Shown in pieces: positions 33,852 to 44,996 of a stretch of 64,000 bases of DNA (positions are counted from its first letter, which is position 1; each line of letters starts with the position of its first letter). Source of the stretch: Dendrophyllia cribrosa (Eukaryota; Cnidaria; Anthozoa; Scleractinia; Dendrophylliidae); NCBI GenBank assembly GCA_024195265.1, contig JAJLRJ010000005.1, positions 16,880,536 to 16,944,535 of the forward strand, written 5' to 3'. The notes beneath the pieces were generated by a model that saw only the letters and a program-made list of their open reading frames with translations, did not search any database and was not told where the DNA came from. Position numbers and translations under genes: made by a program.

Positions 33852-35615
33852 ATGATCCAATGTTATTAATTTGAGTTGTACAACTGTATCTTCCCTGAAA
33901 TCGATAACGGATGACGCTATATTGAAAATGTAATAAATTTTATTCGATGTTTTATTCCAATTTTGGGGTGCAAATGAAGTGTTATCGATTAATATAAACA
34001 TTTTTTTGTATCCTTCAGGCGGTTTATTGTCCAATATAATTAACCATAATTTTACTAATTTCATATTAATTAACGCAATAAATGATGATGAACCATTGAA
34101 TATGATATCAAAATTGTTCTTATCTTTCATATAATTGCCTAAAAATATGAATTTTTGTATCTGCTTTGGCTTGGGTAAACCAATTATTTTCTTTCCATTC
34201 ATATTGATATCTGTCTCCATCACCAAAACACCATTTTGAATGCCAAATGGGGCATCATACACATCTGATGGTACGCTATCAGTATACCCCGTCACTCCGT
34301 ATATAACAAGACATCCAATGGCTGGGTCATCTGTTGTTTTTCCATGAAGATCGATAAAAAGGTAATTAGGCGGACTTTGCGTCCATCGATGAATCTGAAT
34401 TAACGTCTTCGTGTATGTTGTAAATGCTTTCGAGGTTTGCTTGGCTATAGACATGATTGATGCTTGGGCGTTGACACTAACATTAGTCATTTCAGGGGGA
34501 AAATATTCAATCACCAGACTATAATATCCGATTTGCAAAGGGTGAAGATTGAACGAGATGCGCGATCGATATTCATTATCACTATCTTTTGTCAAACGGA
34601 ATTGATAGCATTTTTTATTGATCTTATGTATTGAGTTTTGAAAATCGACAATTCCTAGAACAGTGATATTGCTTTCAGAACTGCTTTCGTTGATATCTGA
34701 CATCAGATATCTGACTACATCACTCATCCCTGATGGACTTAAATGGGATTTGCTAATTTCCTCCTTTAATTTATTGTCTTGTTGGTCGACATAAGTTTTA
34801 TCGGCTTTTGTTTGACTTAATGTCTGGACCTGGCCAGTAAAATTATTCATCACTTGATCCATATGGCTCTTATCATATTTTTTGGCATCTAGGGTGTTAA
34901 TTGCTGTATCAACATAACTGGTTTCAGCTTTGGTATTATTGATCGAAGCTATTTGCATATCGGTATACCCTCGATTCACAGCATGGTCAGAAGCACTGGG
35001 ATTAGGGATATTATATATTATATTATTGTTCATATCTAATCCTGTCTCCATCTGTAGCATCTCTTTTTTAGATAAGAATATATTTTTGATGTCGTTGTAT
35101 GAAGGAATGGAATTATAATCCCCGGCTAGCTGTAAGTATGTTTGGGGCTTACTGTTTCGCACATTGTACAACTCCTTCAGATCAATATCTTTCAGGACCT
35201 CATGCGTGTGCGAAGGATTGCTATCAGGATGCCATTTTTTCAAAGCAGCCATGTTCACAGCACTGAGATCGTCATTTTGATCTGTATCCAGGTTCCTAAT
35301 GACTTTCCGATTCATGTCGATTCCTCCTGGAAGTATGATTCGATTGCCTCTCATGTCGAGGTTTCCAGTCATATGATTCTGACCGTTGAGAAGCAATACC
35401 TCGTATTTACCGGGCTTGGTTTGTAAACCGGTATCTAATTGATGCTTGGTAATTGCATCTCCGGGATTGTTTCCTTCTTTAAAATTAACAATCTTTTTTT
35501 GTTGCATATCGTAGTTGTTATTGGAATCGAGTTTGAACCCAATCCCTGGCGGGCCTACTTTACCTCTAATATTAGTCGATGAATCAGATTCGGAATGCTC
35601 ATTGAAAACTCCCAT
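33837..35615 (-). CDS. Tail-fibre-like virion protein
   Basis: 592 codons from ATG 35615. A short collagen-like GPPGIGF (residues 22-28) is followed by repeated LDMNNNIIYNIPNPSASDHA / DAITKHQL-type units, as in phage and Polinton fibre shafts. Then come coiled TKADKTYVDQQDNKL (about 270-285) and a beta-rich C-terminal half, likely the knob. Probably a trimeric surface fibre that contacts host cells, by analogy only. The last residues (HRTK) come from the CACAG MITE at 33511-33851, so the native end is lost. Otherwise the frame is open. It starts 13 bp after the ATPase stop, on the same strand. Confidence 0.7.
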   Translation of the reverse strand: MGVFNEHSESDSSTNIRGKVGPPGIGFKLDSNNNYDMQQKKIVNFKEGNNPGDAITKHQLDTGLQTKPGKYEVLLLNGQNHMTGNLDMRGNRIILPGGIDMNRKVIRNLDTDQNDDLSAVNMAALKKWHPDSNPSHTHEVLKDIDLKELYNVRNSKPQTYLQLAGDYNSIPSYNDIKNIFLSKKEMLQMETGLDMNNNIIYNIPNPSASDHAVNRGYTDMQIASINNTKAETSYVDTAINTLDAKKYDKSHMDQVMNNFTGQVQTLSQTKADKTYVDQQDNKLKEEISKSHLSPSGMSDVVRYLMSDINESSSESNITVLGIVDFQNSIHKINKKCYQFRLTKDSDNEYRSRISFNLHPLQIGYYSLVIEYFPPEMTNVSVNAQASIMSIAKQTSKAFTTYTKTLIQIHRWTQSPPNYLFIDLHGKTTDDPAIGCLVIYGVTGYTDSVPSDVYDAPFGIQNGVLVMETDINMNGKKIIGLPKPKQIQKFIFLGNYMKDKNNFDIIFNGSSSFIALINMKLVKLWLIILDNKPPEGYKKMFILIDNTSFAPQNWNKTSNKIYYIFNIASSVIDFREDTVVQLKLITLDHHRTK

Positions 35616-35636
35616 GTATATTATTAGATTAGATAT
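35616..35636 (-). promoter_or_regulatory. AT-rich start motif of the fibre gene
   Basis: On the minus strand TCTAATCTAATAATATAC directly precedes the ATG. The same kind of motif precedes most Polinton genes (36258, 37255, 38022, 53515 and others). It is likely the element's promoter; inference from recurrence. Confidence 0.45.
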
Positions 35637-36257
35637 TACCGTAAAAGTTTCTTTTAACTGTTTTCATCGGTTTGTCAACATATAAGAACGAGTATGAATT
35701 TTTAGTTGCTTTGAGGTATTGTTGTTTGGTAATACCGAGTTCTCGGCATATTAAACTCCTTTCATTGGCTGATGGGAAGTCATAAACACAATAATGGCTG
35801 CAGTTCAATCTAATATCCTTTGGAGTTTTATAAAATGATTGGCTTATGTAAATGATGGAACAGTTTTTATGTCGTCCTTGAATAAAATAATCAATGAGTG
35901 GCTTTTGATTTTTATCACAAATAAAATCGTCAAATATTGTAAATCATTTTCAAGACTATTAACAGGTTTGATTTCATCATTATTGCAATGCATTATGTTG
36001 TATCCTACCTGACCACTTATGTCATTCATTGTTTCTATCATATGTCTGTATTTTTCTTGTTCAAGATTTTTACCATATAAATGGATCTGATCATAAAACA
36101 CTAAGGGCTGCATTAACATATGATAAAGCATATTAGTCTTACCAGAGCCACTATTTCCACATATCAACATTCTGAAATTTGATCTAGGCATATAACTATA
36201 AAGCTGTTTGAAATTTGTATTTTCATCTTCATTGAAATCATAATTTGGAATTTCCAT
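35629..36257 (-). pseudogene. Polinton genome-packaging ATPase (FtsK/A32-like), frameshifted
   Basis: Starts at ATG 36257. Walker A reads GNSGSGKTNMLYHML at about residues 34-48. The Walker B region (LTIFDDF in part) falls at the frame break near 35925-35945, after which coding continues in another frame through KPLIDYFIQGRHKNC, IIYISQSF and SANERSLICRELGI to TAA 35629. This is the A32-type ATPase that fills virion heads. One frameshift inactivates it. It is divergent from the plus-strand gene at 36349, with a 91-bp shared promoter region. Confidence 0.85.
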
Positions 36258-36348
36258 TATACTATTATATTATATTAAAAGATAAATTGAGATAAGTTGA
36301 GATACGTTGAGATAATTTTAGATAACTTTATATAATGTATAAATATAA
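36258..36348. promoter_or_regulatory. Divergent promoter region with GATAAGTTGAGATA repeats
   Basis: Lies between two divergent Polinton genes. Contains TTGAGATAAGTTGAGATACG and further AGATAA units, with TATA-like TTATATAATGTATAAATATA just before the plus ATG and ATATAATATAATAGTATA before the minus ATG. Confidence 0.45.
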
Positions 36349-37200
36349 ATGGATATAGACAGGTATAAAAAACTTACTATTCCTAAAGTTGAGGCTGGTA
36401 AAATGACAAAAATTGTTCGTGATGTTATAAAAGGAGTTCAAACTTCTAAACAAGATGTTTTTGAGAAAAAGAAGGAAGAATTTGAGCCGATTACTGAAAA
36501 ATTAGAAAACGAAATTGATGAAATTAGTAATTTGAGAGAAGAATATCAGAAAAAACAAATCATCCCATATTCTGAGCAAGTAAAACAATTATCATTACCA
36601 GGTCCTAGTGGTGAACCTCCAAAAATGGTATCTGATATACATAAAGGATTTACAGAAGAAGAATTAACATTAATACAAAAATATAAATTACCTTTACCAG
36701 CGGATGTTTTTATTGAAACCTTAAAAGATCCGACTATGGTTAATGAGATATTAAATAAATCTGGTGAAATGAATAAGACTTTAGGGCGTCAAAAGGCCCA
36801 TTTATCAGTGACAAAAACAGCCAAGAAAAAAAATAAAGAGAAGATATCTGAATATGATGAGCAAATTCAAACTTTACAAAAATATAGAAAGCGAATAGCT
36901 ATTATTGAAGAAGGCCAAAAAACTCTTAAAGTAGGTAAGGGTATTTACACACAACGAAAAAGAAATGCATACAAAATCAACCCAGAAACAGGTACCTATG
37001 GAAATATGAAAATAGATCTCCCACAATTATATGGAAAACTTAGATTGGTAGCTTATCAAAATAATAAAAAAGTATATGATAAACAGGTGGATTTTGATAC
37101 ACTTGATCTACTCACAAAACGATTTAATAGTAAAAAGAAATATAGCCCTTTATCAAAAATGGTATTCGACGATTTGAATAACATTAGTGACATATATTGA
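36349..37200 (+). CDS. Conserved Polinton protein, coiled coil, function unknown
   Basis: An intact 283-codon frame from ATG 36349 to TGA. The N-terminal third is charged and probably coiled (EKKKEEFEPITEKLENEIDE). A proline-rich LPGPSGEPPK lies near residue 83, and the C-terminal domain reads RNAYKINPETGTYGNMKIDL and FDTLDLLTKRFNSKKKYSPL. I recall this C-terminal pattern from other animal Polintons but know no function. First of a plus-strand run with the penton and small basic protein. Confidence 0.65.
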   Translation: MDIDRYKKLTIPKVEAGKMTKIVRDVIKGVQTSKQDVFEKKKEEFEPITEKLENEIDEISNLREEYQKKQIIPYSEQVKQLSLPGPSGEPPKMVSDIHKGFTEEELTLIQKYKLPLPADVFIETLKDPTMVNEILNKSGEMNKTLGRQKAHLSVTKTAKKKNKEKISEYDEQIQTLQKYRKRIAIIEEGQKTLKVGKGIYTQRKRNAYKINPETGTYGNMKIDLPQLYGKLRLVAYQNNKKVYDKQVDFDTLDLLTKRFNSKKKYSPLSKMVFDDLNNISDIY

Positions 37201-37272
37201 ACAAACTTCAAAAAATAAATAATAATCAACTCAATGATTTAATAAAAGAATATATAATCTAATAATATAACA

Positions 37273-38022
37273 ATGCAAGAACGAGCAATTCATATTTCTT
37301 CTATAAAAAGACAAAAATATGGGAAGAATAGACCAGATGATTTTATTATAAAATTTGATCCAGTTTCTCCTAATATGAAACATGAAATAGCTATGGATCG
37401 ATTATCAATGACTTATTCCTGGCATAACATTTCAGCATCATATAAAAATAATACAATCAAATATAGTGTTGATTCAGGAAAATCATGGGAAACAGTAACT
37501 TTTATTGATGGAATGTATTCCTATAGTGATATTAATGATTATATACATCAATATATGGACCGAAAAAATCATAAAACTGGAAATAATTATCACATTAATT
37601 TGATATTTGTATTATCATCATATAAAGTGGTTATAGAGATTGATAATAACTATCAACTTGATATTAGCAAAGAGTTTGGTAATTTAATTGGTTTTGAACC
37701 TCAAATTATTAATCAAACACAATATGGTAAAAAATTACCAAATATTACCAATTCGATTGATGTATTGAATATCAATTGTGATGCTGTCTCAGACAGCATA
37801 GTAGACGGTTTAAATACTAATACTTTGTCCATAATTCCAACAGATAATCTAACGAGATCGTACCCATTTAGTTTTGAACCGAAAAGACCATTATATTGCC
37901 CTGTATCATCTCTTAATATAAGTCAAATGAGATTTTATATTACAGACTCATTGGATAGACCTATTGATTTAAATGGAATCGACTGGTTTATAACTCTACT
38001 GTTAAAATCAACTCCAAATTAA
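37273..38022 (+). CDS. Polinton penton (minor capsid) protein
   Basis: An intact 249-codon frame, 72 bp after the previous gene, with TCTAATAATATAACA just before the ATG. It begins with ISSIKRQKYGKNRPDDF and contains NNTIKYSVDSGKSWETVTF, SYSDINDYI and EFGNLIGFEP. This order matches the single-jelly-roll penton proteins of Polintons, which occupy the five-fold vertices. No break is seen. The assignment rests on pattern and position next to the packaging and capsid genes. Confidence 0.75.
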   Translation: MQERAIHISSIKRQKYGKNRPDDFIIKFDPVSPNMKHEIAMDRLSMTYSWHNISASYKNNTIKYSVDSGKSWETVTFIDGMYSYSDINDYIHQYMDRKNHKTGNNYHINLIFVLSSYKVVIEIDNNYQLDISKEFGNLIGFEPQIINQTQYGKKLPNITNSIDVLNINCDAVSDSIVDGLNTNTLSIIPTDNLTRSYPFSFEPKRPLYCPVSSLNISQMRFYITDSLDRPIDLNGIDWFITLLLKSTPN

Positions 38023-38044
38023 TCTAATATAATAATATATAATC

Positions 38045-38176
38045 ATGAGACAATGTGAATATAAGAGATGTTATGATCACGAATATGGTAGATATGTTAA
38101 AAAGCATATTTATGGTGAAGGTATATATGAGATGTATTTAAATCAATTGGTAAAAAATAATTTGGACAAACAATGA
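38045..38176 (+). CDS. Small Polinton ORF, 43 codons
   Basis: Starts MRQCEYKRCYDHEYGRYVKK right after AATCTAATATAATAATATAT, the element's promoter-like motif. Its stop overlaps the start of the next frame (ATGA). May be a separate small protein, or the original N-terminus of the next gene after a frameshift. Confidence 0.4.
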   Translation: MRQCEYKRCYDHEYGRYVKKHIYGEGIYEMYLNQLVKNNLDKQ

Positions 38177-38424
38177 AAGAAATTGCAAAAACAGGAACAA
38201 AAAAGCTTGTTGAAACGAGTGCTAGTAAGACAGGAGAATTTTTGGGAAATAAAGCTGGAGATAAAATAATTCAATTATTAAGTAAAAAAGGAAACAAAAT
38301 GGGAACACCATTGATGACACAACAAACTACAACAGTTAAACAACCATTAACGGATTATGAGATAAATGAACGAGTCAATCAACTACTTTCAGGAGGAAGG
38401 CTTCGAAGGATGAATTTTATATAA
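38173..38424 (+). CDS. Small basic Polinton protein with DYEINERVNQLLSGGRL
   Basis: 83 codons. A lysine/threonine-rich helical N-terminus (KTGTKKLVETSASKTGEFLG) is followed by a C-terminal motif DYEINERVNQLLSGGRLRR. I recall this motif as strongly conserved in cnidarian Polintons, between penton and capsid genes. Function unknown; a basic core or scaffold role is possible. The tandem insertion begins immediately after. Confidence 0.6.
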   Translation: MKEIAKTGTKKLVETSASKTGEFLGNKAGDKIIQLLSKKGNKMGTPLMTQQTTTVKQPLTDYEINERVNQLLSGGRLRRMNFI

Positions 38425-38429
38425 TCTAA

Positions 38430-39423
38430 CAAGAGGCTACACTGGTAGCCTGTACTCATGCGCTTGCATAAGAAAGTTATACAGTTTATTTTAAATGGGT
38501 CACGCATCCCTCCCCCCTCAACGAATTTTGCGTGACACACTAAAGAACACGCTAAAACACGTTTTCTGTACTCGTTTTGAATATTTAATTTATTGATTGC
38601 CGATCAAATACACACTCGTCTTTTATTTCCCAAACCGTGACTTCTTTCTGTTACATTTGAAAAGACTACTTTTAAAAGCAATGAAATCAGCAAACGACCG
38701 GGCTATTTTTTCAATTTTAGTGAATCTCAATAACAGAATTATGCGACCGTGCACAAAACCTTTTACTCGGTCTAGACTAAAAGTATCATTAATTTTCGAA
38801 TAAAATACACCAGTTGTATCGGAAATTGCCCTAGAAACTGATTTGGAAATGAAAATTGCAAAACATACACAGACATCTTTGCGTATTAGGCGACGCGTGT
38901 GAAGTTAGAACTACCGGTATAAAATTAAGTCTTGTTTTGTTTACATAATATCAGATGTCATTACGATTGAATTTTAACATGTTTTATAAATATTTCTCCA
39001 AAACTAACCAGAACACAAAGAAAAAGTGAATCACAAATTGATATCAACATAAATTCTCACCAAAATTTGTAATTTCTTTTACGGTAAAGTCCCTCGTCTG
39101 TTTGAAAATTCTTTAAAACTTTGCTTCTTCGGTTTTGATCGCCCCACACTAATAAAAGCGTATGAATTTCCTTGAAGCAAGATTAGTTGCTAAAAGGTCT
39201 CCTTTTTCTCCACTATAGCGGCTTTGGGTATTCCTTAAAGCTTTCTCTTTCCATTTTGAATATTTTGAATGTGAGTTATTAATCCGATGACACGAAACTA
39301 CGGTTTTAAAAACCAAGCACATGCCGAGCGCGGCAGCCATTTTTGTTGTTGGTGACCCGAGGACCCGGTCACTAAAATATGCGTGCATAAATTTGCATGC
39401 AAAATCTTGACACAAAAAACAAA

Positions 39424-39470
<47 letters not shown>

Positions 39471-41819
39471 GAAAAACGAAGCCGGAACCTTACCTCATGC
39501 GCGCTATGCGCATGAGTAATAACAAGAGAAACGAAGCCGGAACCTTACCTCATGCGCGCTATGCGCATGAGTAACAAGAGGCTACACTGGTAGCCTGTAC
39601 TCATGCGCTTGCATGAGAAAGTTTTACGGTTTATTTTAAATGGGTCACGCACCCCTTCCCCGTCAACAAATTTTGCGTGACACACTCAAGAACACGTCAA
39701 GACAGGTTTTCTGTACTCGCAGTGAATATTTAATTTATTGATTCCTGGTCAAATCCACACTCGTCTAATATTTCCCAAACAGCGACTTCTTTCTGTTACA
39801 TTTGAAAAGACTACTTTTAAAAGCAATGAAATCAGTAAACGACAGGGCTATTTTTCAATTTTAGCAATTCTCAAAAACAGTACGCGACCGTCTGTATTAA
39901 TGTAAGATTGCACAACTGTACTTGCTTTGAATATTTAATTTATTGATTCCCGATGAAATACACACTCATCATTTATTTCCCAAACCATGACTTCTTTCCG
40001 TTGCATTTGAAAAGACTACTTTTAAAAGCAATGAAATCAGTAAACGACCGGGCTATTTTTTAATTTTAGCGAGGCGACGCGTGTGAAGTTAGAACTATGA
40101 ATTTAGGTCTTGTTTTGTTTACATATGATATTATTACGACTGCATTTGAGTACGTTTTATAAACATTACTCCAAAACTAAGAACACGAACAAAAAGTCAA
40201 TCACAAATTGATATCAACATAAATTCCCATCGTAAAATCTAACTTATTTTACGGTAAAGTACCTCGGCTTGACTCGGCTGCTTGGTGATTCTTTAAAACT
40301 TCGCTTCTTCGAAAGAAACAGCCCCGCATTGAGAAAAATGTATGAAGTCTCGAAGCAACATTTCGTCGCTTAAGCTCTCCTTTTTCTTCACAACAGCGGC
40401 TTCTGAGTATTCTTTAAAGCCTTCTCTTTCGATTTTGAATATTTTAATGTGCGTTATTACTCCGATAAGACAAAACTATGGTTTTGAAAACCAAGCACAT
40501 GCCGAGCGCGACAGCCATTTTTGTAGAATTTGTATGTAACCTGACGACTCGGTCAGTAATAATATATGCGTGCAAAAATTTGCATGCACAAATGTGACAC
40601 CAAAAAAAAAAATTAAAAAAATGACGGAGAAAAACGAAGCCGGAACCTTACCTCATGCGCGCTATGCGCATGAGTAACAAGAGGCTACACTGGTAGCCTG
40701 TACTCATGCGCTTGCACAAAAAAGATATACGATTTATTTTAAATGGGTCACGTACCCCTTCCCCCTCAACGAATTTTGCGTGACACACTTAAGAACGCAT
40801 CAAGACTCGTTTTCAGTACTCGCCGTGAATATTTAATTTATTGATTCCTGATCAAATCCACACTCATCTAATATTTCCAAAACAGTAACTTCTGTTACAT
40901 TTGAAAAGGCTACTTTTAAAAGCAATGAAATCAGTAAACGACTGGGCTATTTTTCAATTTTAGCAATTTTCAAAAACAGTATTACGCCCCTACGCGACCG
41001 TCTGTAATATAAGATTGCACAACTGTACTCGCTTTGAATATTTAATTTGTTGATCCCGATAAAATCCACACTCATCTTTTATTTCCCAAACCATGACTTC
41101 TTTCCGTTACATTTGAAAAGACTGCTTTTAAAAGCAATGAAATCAGTAAACGACCGGGCTATTTTTTAATTTTAGCGAGGCGACGCGTGTGTAGTTAAAA
41201 CTATAAAATTAGTCCTTTAATTGTTTTGTTTACATATATCGGATATTATTACGACTGAATTTGAGTGCGTTTTGTAAACATTTCTCCAACTAATGAGAAC
41301 ACAAACAAAAAGTCAATCAACATAAATTCCCATCGAAAAGTCCAACTTATTTTACGGTAAAGTACCTCGGCTTCACTCGGCTGCTTGATAATTCTTTAAA
41401 ACTCCGCTTGTTCGAAAGAAATAGCCCCACATTGAATAAAATGTATGAAGTTCCCCGAAGCAAGATTTCGTCGCTTAAGTTATCCTTTTTCTCCACTACA
41501 GCGGCTTCTGAGTATTCTTTAAAGCCTTCTCTTTCCATTTTGAATAGTTTAATGTGTGTTATTACTCCGATAGGACACAACTATGGTTTTGAAAACCAAG
41601 CACATGCCGAGCGCGGCAGCCATTTTTGTAGAATTTGTATGCAGCCTGACGACCCGGTTCGTAATAATGTATGCGTGCATAAATTTGCATGCACAAATGT
41701 GACACCAAAAAAAAAAAAATGACGGAGAAAAACGAAGCCGGAACCTTACCTCATGCGCGCTATGCGCATGAGTAACAAGAAAAACGAAGCCGGAAACTTA
41801 CCTCATACGCGCTATGCGC
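38430..41819 (+). mobile_element. Three head-to-tail copies of a 1.1-kb element, TSD TAA
   Basis: Units start CAAGAGGCTACACTGGTAGC at 38430, 39575 and 40678 and end CTCATGCGCGCTATGCGCATGAG. Unit borders are TAA, and TAA flanks the whole array. The 5' end holds a GGCTAC-ACTG-GTAGCC hairpin and the 3' end a CTCATGCGC/GCGCATGAG hairpin. The end piece (GAAACGAAGCCGGAACC to GCATGAG) is extra-duplicated at 39470-39570 and 41775-41819. Interior AT-rich and non-coding. Class uncertain; hairpin ends and tandem growth recall Helitron/Helentron-derived elements, but the TAA flank does not fit well. Confidence 0.7.
39424..39468. repeat. (ATA)n microsatellite in unit 1
   Basis: About 14 ATA/TAA units; absent from units 2 and 3. 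Confidence 0.9.
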
Positions 41820-41835
41820 ATGAGTAATAATATAA

Positions 41836-43117
41836 ATGAGTTTTAGAAATCCGAAATATATAGAACGGTATGAAGATGTCGTATTCGACTTGGAAACAGC
41901 TCTGAATTCAAATGTTGGCAATAATGCTAGACAAAAAAAGGATGGATATCGTTTTGTTGCTGATAATAGCGGTGAAGTTATACCATTTGATTGGTACAAT
42001 GCTAGAATTTCAATAGATTTCAAGGTGAATAAGACTGCAGATGGTGGTAACATCGCAATAGATGATCATAATGGCATTGTGAATAGTTCATCTTCTTTCA
42101 TAAAAAATTTTGATATTAAAGTGAATGGTAAGAAACTTTATGATTGTAATGATGCAAATCATTGTGTGAATATAAAAAATCTCTTAGAGTACAATCCAAC
42201 ATATGCTAAAAGTACAGCCACCAATGAATTTTTTTATCTGGATACAAATAGGCATGCAGAAGAAAGACCTGCACAGGCTGCTTATAATAAAGGTTTTGGT
42301 GCTAGAAAAGTAATTTTGGATGTATCTTCTACAGTAAATACTGAAATTCCATTAAACAGGTATTCATTTTTCGAATCATTAGAAAACGAGCTTTTACCAA
42401 ACACAAGGATTAAACTGAATTTTGAAATCGAATCAGATAGAAATTTAATTTGGCAGGCTGTGGATAACTGCAGGGTCATCATTACTAGGATGCAATTGTT
42501 TGTACCAAGAATCACTTTTAATCCAGAAGGTCAAACATTGTATATGGGTCAATATTTGAAAGCACATAAATGGACATACCTACGAGAAAATGTAGAAAGA
42601 AGTAATAGTGGCCAACAGAGATCTGGAAATTTCAAAATCACAAGTGGAATATCAAGACCTCGCCATGTGTTTGTTTTCATTTTTTAATGATACAAACATA
42701 GATAGTCAAACAGCAAATCCATTTTTGTATAATACATTCAGTGTGTCAACTGATCCAAGAAGTCTTCTAAATTGCCATTTAGAAGTTGGTAATGGTAATA
42801 AATATCCTGAAATTCACTATACACCATCAACAGATATAACAAGAGTATATGGAGATGTTTTGAAATATGTGCATGCCAACAATGATTTTCAAGGCGGTAC
42901 ATTATTGAATAGAAGTAATTTCAGCACTATATTTCCATTTTTATATTTTGATCTAACAAAACAAAAAATGGATATCAAAGATGGTACAACAAAATTAACA
43001 TTTAACTATGAACTGCCTGGAACAACAGCTACACCCTATTCTGTTTACGCATTAACACTTTATGAACAAGAAATAGAATTACAACAGAAAGATGGTAAAT
43101 TATTACTTCGATCTTAA
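41836..43117 (+). pseudogene. Polinton major capsid protein (double jelly roll), frameshifted
   Basis: ATG 41836 follows AATAATATAA. Frame one (to about 42675) reads FRNPKYIERYEDVVFDLETA, IPFDWYNARISIDFKV and NIKNLLEYNPTYAKS; frame two (to TAA 43117) reads FNDTNIDSQTANPFLYNTF and FPFLYFDLTKQKMDI. This is the adenovirus-hexon-like capsid protein that builds the shell. The break lies in the T-run TTTTCATTTTTTAATG at 42673-42685, a single-base slip. Apart from that, the roughly 425-residue length is normal. Confidence 0.85.
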
Positions 43118-43191
43118 ACTGACAAATATAATTCATAAATTCAATATGTTTTATAATCCAAAAATTATATAACGTATATTATATACAAGAA

Positions 43192-43890
43192 ATGACTAGT
43201 TATTATTCTCACGGAGTTAGTCTATCAGATGGACAAAGACAAAAATTAGCAAGAGCTTATCAAACTAATTCAGCCATTACTATCAGATTGAATAAAAATG
43301 AATTGACTGGAAATGATGAGTTAATGTTAACTAAAACACAATTGAATAAAATTAGAAAATCAATGAATAATGGTACCGGTTCTAAAACATGAATAAGTAA
43401 AACACAGATAAGAAAAGCTGTAAAACATGGTGGATCTTTGTTTAGTTCTTTGATTCCACTAGCACGAAATTTAATGCCTACAATAGGAAAGGTTTTAGGT
43501 CTTTCAGCCCTTGGTGGATTGGCAAGCGAAGGAGCTTCTCAAGTTGTGAAAGCAATTTCAGGAAGTGGCCACCAATCTGGTGGTTTTTTGATACCACAAG
43601 ACAAAATAGATAAGTTGATAGCACACAAAAACCTTTTAACTAAAAAACAGAAAGAACAAATATTGAATTCTCTTCAAAGCGGAGGTCAGTTAGTTATTAA
43701 ACCCACAAAAATACAACAGGGAGGGATTCTTGGCACTCTTCTTGCTTCAATAGGTATTCCTATGCTTTTATCTGCTTTAACAGGTAAAGGTCTTCAAGAT
43801 GACAGACAGAGATCTAAAAGATCATTACCAGTATATGTCCCTCCTCCGCCAAAATCAAAAGGTGGATTAATTAATCCCATGACAAGCTAG
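43192..43890 (+). pseudogene. pVI/pX-like minor virion protein, 5' part
   Basis: Starts MTSYYSHGVSLSDGQRQKLA. An in-frame TGA at 43390-43392 cuts it, and the same frame goes on to SLFSSLIPLARNLMPTIGKV, glycine-rich QSGGFLIPQDKIDKL and hydrophobic GILGTLLASIGIPMLLSALT, then PVYVPPPPKS. The last codons are cut off by the 9-kb insertion at 43891. The hydrophobic/amphipathic design with GG motifs recalls adenovirus pVI and pX, which sit inside the shell and act on membranes or DNA; that role is inferred. The 3' part is at 52881-53062. Confidence 0.6.
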
Positions 43891-44360
43891 AAGGCCGATT
43901 TTAAGGCGAAAGCGGCGTTGAACGCCGCATTCACGGCATATTTGTGGGGATTATAATTAAGTAAGCTGTCAACTCCTATTGTTTTGAACGAAGGCTCAAG
44001 TTCACAGAATGAGCTTGAAACATGTTCCACAGCCGTCAACACTGGTAATTTTAATTAGATTTCCAGGATTTCTTTCATCTCTTTGCGTGTTCTCATATGC
44101 TTAACAAGGTGAGAATATTTTTTGGTCTATTTATGTCACGTTTAGAGTACGAGGCATATCAGTGCAAATATAAACAATAGCTATTATGTAATGTTTTCGT
44201 TTGACAGTTGAAAACTGGTGAAAACCGTAACAAAATTTCGTAAAGTGCTCAGTTCCCTTGCAGATATAGAGTATCATCACAAACATATTAATACACTGGT
44301 CAAGTCATTAACTCTACTCGTTATGTACAACATCTGTAAACGAGGCGATAAAAATATCTT

Positions 44361-44996
44361 ACGCTTATGTTTTGTGAAAAGTATTATTTTTCATCAAAAG
44401 ACTTTCTAACAAAACGGTCACTGATCGCGCAGATCTCTAAAGACATAGATCATGGAAGATCCTAAATATACACGGATTAAAGTCATGGATGTACGAGTAT
44501 TTTCCTTCCTTGCACAGGCGAAGCGACAAGGCCAAAACTTGACGGCGAAAAATTCCCCGTATTAATTTTCTCGAGTACGCTTATGTTTTTGTGAAAGGTA
44601 TTATTTTTCATCAAAAAAACGGTCACTGATCACGCAAATCTCTAAAGACATAGATCATGGAAGATCCTAAATATACACGGATTAAAGTCATGGATCCAAG
44701 AATATTTTCCTTCCTTGCCGCATGCGAAGCGACAAGGCTAAACTTGACGGCGAAAAATTCCCCGTATTAATTTTCTCGAGTACGCTTATGTTTTGTGAAA
44801 GGTATTATTTTTCATCAAGACTCTCTAACAAAACGGTCACTGATCACGCAGATCTCTAAATACATAGATTATGGAAGATCCTAAATATACACTTATTAAA
44901 GTCATGGATGCCCAAGTATTTTCCTTCCTTACACAGGCGAAGCGACAAGGCCAAAACTTGGCGGCGAAAAATTCCCCGTATTAATTTTCTCGAGTA
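44361..44996 (+). repeat. Tandem trimer of about 210 bp
   Basis: Units start ACGCTTATGTTTT at 44361, 44577 and 44782 and end ATTAATTTTCTCGAGTA. They carry the same AGACATAGATCATGGAAGAT and CGACAAGGCCAAAACTTGAC blocks. Near-identical, so recent. Confidence 0.85.

Noticed and set aside
38430..41819. Helitron
   Set aside because: No CTRR 3' end, no Rep/helicase, and borders are TAA; hairpin ends alone are not enough.
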